Positions 61,213 through 64,000 of a DNA stretch of 64,000 nt are shown in pieces. Source of the DNA: CAYIHX01 sp964363305 (lineage in GTDB: Bacteria > Bdellovibrionota > UBA1018); contig CAYIHX010000009.1 of assembly GCA_964363305.1 (NCBI GenBank), forward strand, positions 1-64,000, written 5' to 3'. The notes below the pieces were generated by a model that saw only the letters and a program-made list of their open reading frames with translations, searched no databases and was not told the DNA's origin. Position 1 is the first letter of the stretch. Each line of letters opens with the position of its first letter. The position numbers and the translations under genes were made by a program.

Positions 61213-63941
61213 AAGATCCGAATCTCTCCACGTCCGGCGTCGACCTGCACGCGCATGCCCGTCTTGAGCTTCTTCATCAAGCCACCGCTGACACCCACGA
61301 TCGTCGGCAAGCCCAACTCACGCGCCACCACGGCCGAATGCGAAAGCAGGCTTCCTCGTTCAATCAGCAGCGCACCACAAGACGGATAGAGCGGCACCCA
61401 GCCGGGGTCGGTTCGCTCCGTGACCAAAATATCGCCCGCCATATTCTCGGCGTCTTTCATGTCCCTCACCACTCGCACCACCCCCTCGATCACTCCCGGG
61501 CAACAGGAGGTGCCCATGAGCACATTCGGATCGTCCGAAACCGGGACGAGCGTCTTGAGAAGATCCGAATCCGCGAGCAACATCGGATAGTGAAACGAGG
61601 CGCCCGCGGCCCCTTGGGTCAAAAACCGATCCGGCGGTGGAATGCCCTGGTCATAACCTTTGAACTCGAGCTTCCTCATCCCGGCCAGATCACCGAGGCG
61701 GGAATGCAGACCCCGTCCCTCGACGAAAGAGAAAATCTCATCGACCGTGAGATAGAAAACATCCGCAGGCTGGGACAGTTGCCCCAGCTCGTGCAGCCGG
61801 TGCCCGACGCCCCGAATGAGCTGTCGAACCACGCCGAAAATTTTCGTCCGGGCGAATCGCAGGTTTTCCCGGTTTTTTACCGCTTTTCTGGCGTGTTTCA
61901 AAACCCATCGATAGACGAGCAGCCTCACGCCGCGCAGCCGTTCTTCCAGGACGCCCTCGGCGCGCCGCCGAATCTCGCGCTCACGCACCTCCATCGCTTC
62001 GACCGAATACGCCTTCATGCGGACGTAACTCTGCACGGCCTGCAAGGCGAACGACGGGTCGTCGTGAAGGTCGGTCTCCTCAAGCTTCAGTTCGTTCACG
62101 CAGCGAAACCCGTAACGATCGATGAAATCGGCGAAGCGCAGATTGAACTCGGGGCTGCGAGCGCCACCGAGATACTCGGCCTTGAGCTCGGCGGTTGAGG
62201 CTCGGAGGATCCACTCCCGGAACTCGGCATCTCCGTGATCCACGAAGGCCGCAAGCCTCATCAGCGTCTTCGTCGGCTCCGTGCTCTCCAGCTCGCCCTG
62301 CCCGCAAAGCAGATCATTCTGGAGCGAGCCGACATCGAGCGCGGTTCCGAGCGTCACCCACTTCTCAGTCAACTTCTTCAAAAGACCGAAAAAGATCATG
62401 CAGAGGTAATCGTTGATGATCGGCGCATGCCAGCGCCGCAGCAGCTGCCCCTCCAGCCGCGCATACAGCGCCGAGAGCTCCTGCAGGGAGGCCTCACGAA
62501 AAGCGGTTTTGCGAACCGACTCGTAAACGGATTTGAAGTGCGTTTGAAACTCCGACACGATTGAATCGATCCGGATGAATTTGATCACCGTGCCCGCGAG
62601 AATTCGCGCCCGTTGCCAGGCCGTGTACTTCGGCACGTCTTTCAGGAAGTCGAAGGCGGACTCCGCCTGAACGCCGCTGGCCTTCTTGACGCCCATCATG
62701 GTGTCCATGAACGACTGGTTCGTCGACGAGCCCGGTAGCATCAGCACGAGCTTGTACCAGTTGCCCAGGTTGTAGAAAATCCGACCCCGCACCAGGCCGA
62801 GCATGTTCCGAAACATATCTTCGCGCTCTTCAATGAGGAGCTTCGGGACGCCGACCACCTCGCAGAACTGCACGTAAACCTGCCGATAGGCGAAACTCGC
62901 GAAGGAGAACGTGAAAGGAGAGGTCACGCCGGAGTAGCTTTCGATGATGTTCGAATTGTCCCAGAGGATGGCCTGATCACCCACCACACGAGCGTCGAAA
63001 AGCGCATCAGGCGGAAGCGTCGTGATCGGGCGCGTTTGAACGCAGTAGAGCGTTCCTCCCTCAAAGGCCCACTCGCAATCCTGGGAGGCGCCCATCGCCT
63101 GCTCCAGCCGCAGCACGAGCGCGCCCACTTGCCGAGACTGCTCGTCGCTCAAGGCGGGAAGCTTCACCCGCTCCGCCGCAACCGCTGTTTTTTTGAGGCC
63201 ACCGGCCTCGTCCCGGACCAGCATCTCAGTTTTTTCGACAATTTTTCGGTCGACCACCTTCAGGGTGGCGCGCTCAATACGGTCATGATCGGCATCGAGC
63301 TCGCCGCTGACCAGGCCTTCGCCGAGCCCGTAGACCGCGCTCACCACCGCGTGGGCGCGATCCGAGGGCCGAGTTGGATCGCGCGAAAAAGCCACGCCCG
63401 CCGCATCCGCATTCACCATTCGCTGGATCACGACGCCCATGGCGATCGAGGTCGATTTTAAGCCGCGCTCTCGGCGGTACACCAGCCCGCGCTCGCTGTA
63501 GGCCGAGGCCCAGCAACGCTTGATGGAAACCTCGACCGCCTCCCGGCCGCGCTGAAACAAGAACGACGAAAACTGCCCCGCGAAGGAGTGCTCGGCGGAA
63601 TCCTCGTCCAGGCCGCTGGAGCGGACCGCCAGCCAGTCGTTCGAAAACCCTTCTTGCTCGATCGCGGCAGCCACCTCGGTGGAGACCTCCGCCGGGAGGC
63701 GCGCTTTCTCAAACGCGGCTGCGATCGCCGCCGCCCGGGGGGCCGGCTCTCCGTCCTCCCCCACCAGGCTCGTCAGTCCGTTAAACGCGAGAAACGCCTC
63801 GAACGCCTCCGCGCCCAAAGCGAAGAACTCCGGCACGCGGACGTCGGCCTCCTGCTGCATCCGCGCCAGATGAGCGGCTTTTCCCCCCGCGCGCGCCCGA
63901 AACTCGTTCCAACTTCTCTCAGACGTGAGTAGATACTTCAT
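61209..63941 (-). CDS. Rifampin-phosphotransferase/PEP-synthase-like enzyme
   Basis: A 910-residue enzyme with an N-terminal ATP-grasp PPDK domain (about 1-320; ARAGGKAAHLARMQQ, AVRSSGLDEDSAEHSFAGQF, DCEWAFEGGTLYCVQTRPIT). A long helical middle domain spans about 330-800. The C-terminal swivelling domain carries the catalytic histidine in RGSLLSHSAVVARELGLPT. PEP synthase has a TIM barrel after this histidine domain; here the protein ends there, as in rifampin phosphotransferase. It therefore probably moves a phosphate from ATP through the histidine to a small molecule bound by the middle domain. ATG 63941 has AGAGGA upstream. It overlaps the GNAT-like gene downstream. Confidence 0.8.
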   Translation of the reverse strand: MKYLLTSERSWNEFRARAGGKAAHLARMQQEADVRVPEFFALGAEAFEAFLAFNGLTSLVGEDGEPAPRAAAIAAAFEKARLPAEVSTEVAAAIEQEGFSNDWLAVRSSGLDEDSAEHSFAGQFSSFLFQRGREAVEVSIKRCWASAYSERGLVYRRERGLKSTSIAMGVVIQRMVNADAAGVAFSRDPTRPSDRAHAVVSAVYGLGEGLVSGELDADHDRIERATLKVVDRKIVEKTEMLVRDEAGGLKKTAVAAERVKLPALSDEQSRQVGALVLRLEQAMGASQDCEWAFEGGTLYCVQTRPITTLPPDALFDARVVGDQAILWDNSNIIESYSGVTSPFTFSFASFAYRQVYVQFCEVVGVPKLLIEEREDMFRNMLGLVRGRIFYNLGNWYKLVLMLPGSSTNQSFMDTMMGVKKASGVQAESAFDFLKDVPKYTAWQRARILAGTVIKFIRIDSIVSEFQTHFKSVYESVRKTAFREASLQELSALYARLEGQLLRRWHAPIINDYLCMIFFGLLKKLTEKWVTLGTALDVGSLQNDLLCGQGELESTEPTKTLMRLAAFVDHGDAEFREWILRASTAELKAEYLGGARSPEFNLRFADFIDRYGFRCVNELKLEETDLHDDPSFALQAVQSYVRMKAYSVEAMEVREREIRRRAEGVLEERLRGVRLLVYRWVLKHARKAVKNRENLRFARTKIFGVVRQLIRGVGHRLHELGQLSQPADVFYLTVDEIFSFVEGRGLHSRLGDLAGMRKLEFKGYDQGIPPPDRFLTQGAAGASFHYPMLLADSDLLKTLVPVSDDPNVLMGTSCCPGVIEGVVRVVRDMKDAENMAGDILVTERTDPGWVPLYPSCGALLIERGSLLSHSAVVARELGLPTIVGVSGGLMKKLKTGMRVQVDAGRGEIRIL

Positions 63942-64000
63942 TCTTGTGTTCCTCTCGCTGCAAGCGCTCGAGCGCCCGCTCACGAACCTGCGCCACCTGC
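63919..64000 (-). CDS. C-terminal end of an upstream gene (partial)
   Basis: The minus-strand frame entering at the window edge reads QVAQVRERALERLQ followed by a charged end and stops at 63919-63921, overlapping the start of the next gene by 23 bases. A helical, charged end in this position fits an operon partner, but only 26 codons are visible and the identity is unknown. Confidence 0.4.
   Translation of the reverse strand, partial: QVAQVRERALERLQREEHKNEVSTHV

Overview
The window (about 57% GC by eye) looks like chromosomal DNA of a Gram-negative bacterium, most likely of the Bdellovibrionota (Bdellovibrio/Oligoflexia-like). This placement is inferred from gene content: two regulators of the TIGR02147 type, a delta-60 repeat lipoprotein, many exported proteins with outer-membrane beta-barrel ends, small exported C..C[IV]GD modules, and a compact rimP-nusA-infB-rbfA-truB cluster. 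No rRNA, CRISPR array, phage or complete insertion sequence was seen. One tRNA gene, tRNA-Gln(CTG), is present.

Layout. 1-640: no convincing gene. 641-2826: selU-selD, the tRNA 2-selenouridine pathway. 2883-4470: a hipBA toxin-antitoxin operon on the minus strand, with what looks like a leaderless promoter. 4977-12780: a seven-gene plus-strand export operon (His-rich exported protein, heavy-metal-type RND pump, small periplasmic protein, two TolC-like proteins, two lipoproteins) with no membrane-fusion protein. 12975-17620: tRNA-Gln, gltX, an exported c-type haem protein and a Wzz/GumC-like protein whose kinase domain has lost its P-loop, all on the minus strand. 17977-24446: translation and transcription core genes behind a terminator-like leader. 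24500-27552: a beta-barrel-like protein and a delta-60 repeat lipoprotein. 27730-35759: a divergent locus with a BtaA-family aminocarboxypropyl transferase, a LolD/LolC-like ABC transporter, a LolA-like protein, an outer-membrane protein, an acyl-adenylating enzyme and a UbiA-family membrane transferase. It reads as synthesis plus envelope transport of an unusual lipid. 35814-38322: a decayed nucleotidyltransferase, a Fic protein and an exported metalloprotease.

38448-48380 is a nine-gene plus-strand operon of exported proteins headed by a TIGR02147 regulator. Its members share signal peptides, an all-helical core and small C-terminal modules in shuffled combinations. One core of about 740 bp is duplicated almost perfectly between two otherwise different genes. 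A second regulator/exoprotein pair lies at 49968-51797 and another member of the helical family at 59186-60160.

48498-57534 holds three different AAA ATPases of the DUF4143 type, a broken nucleotidyltransferase with its HEPN partner, and a subtilisin-like protease. Two of the ATPase genes have paired palindromes 32 bp apart in front of them; in one case the start codon sits at the centre of a palindrome. Several accessory genes (hipB, both TIGR02147 regulators, the nucleotidyltransferase and the ATPases) appear to be transcribed from their own start codon. The window ends with a rifampin-phosphotransferase-like protein overlapping a GNAT-like protein. All functions are read from motifs and context; no database search was possible.
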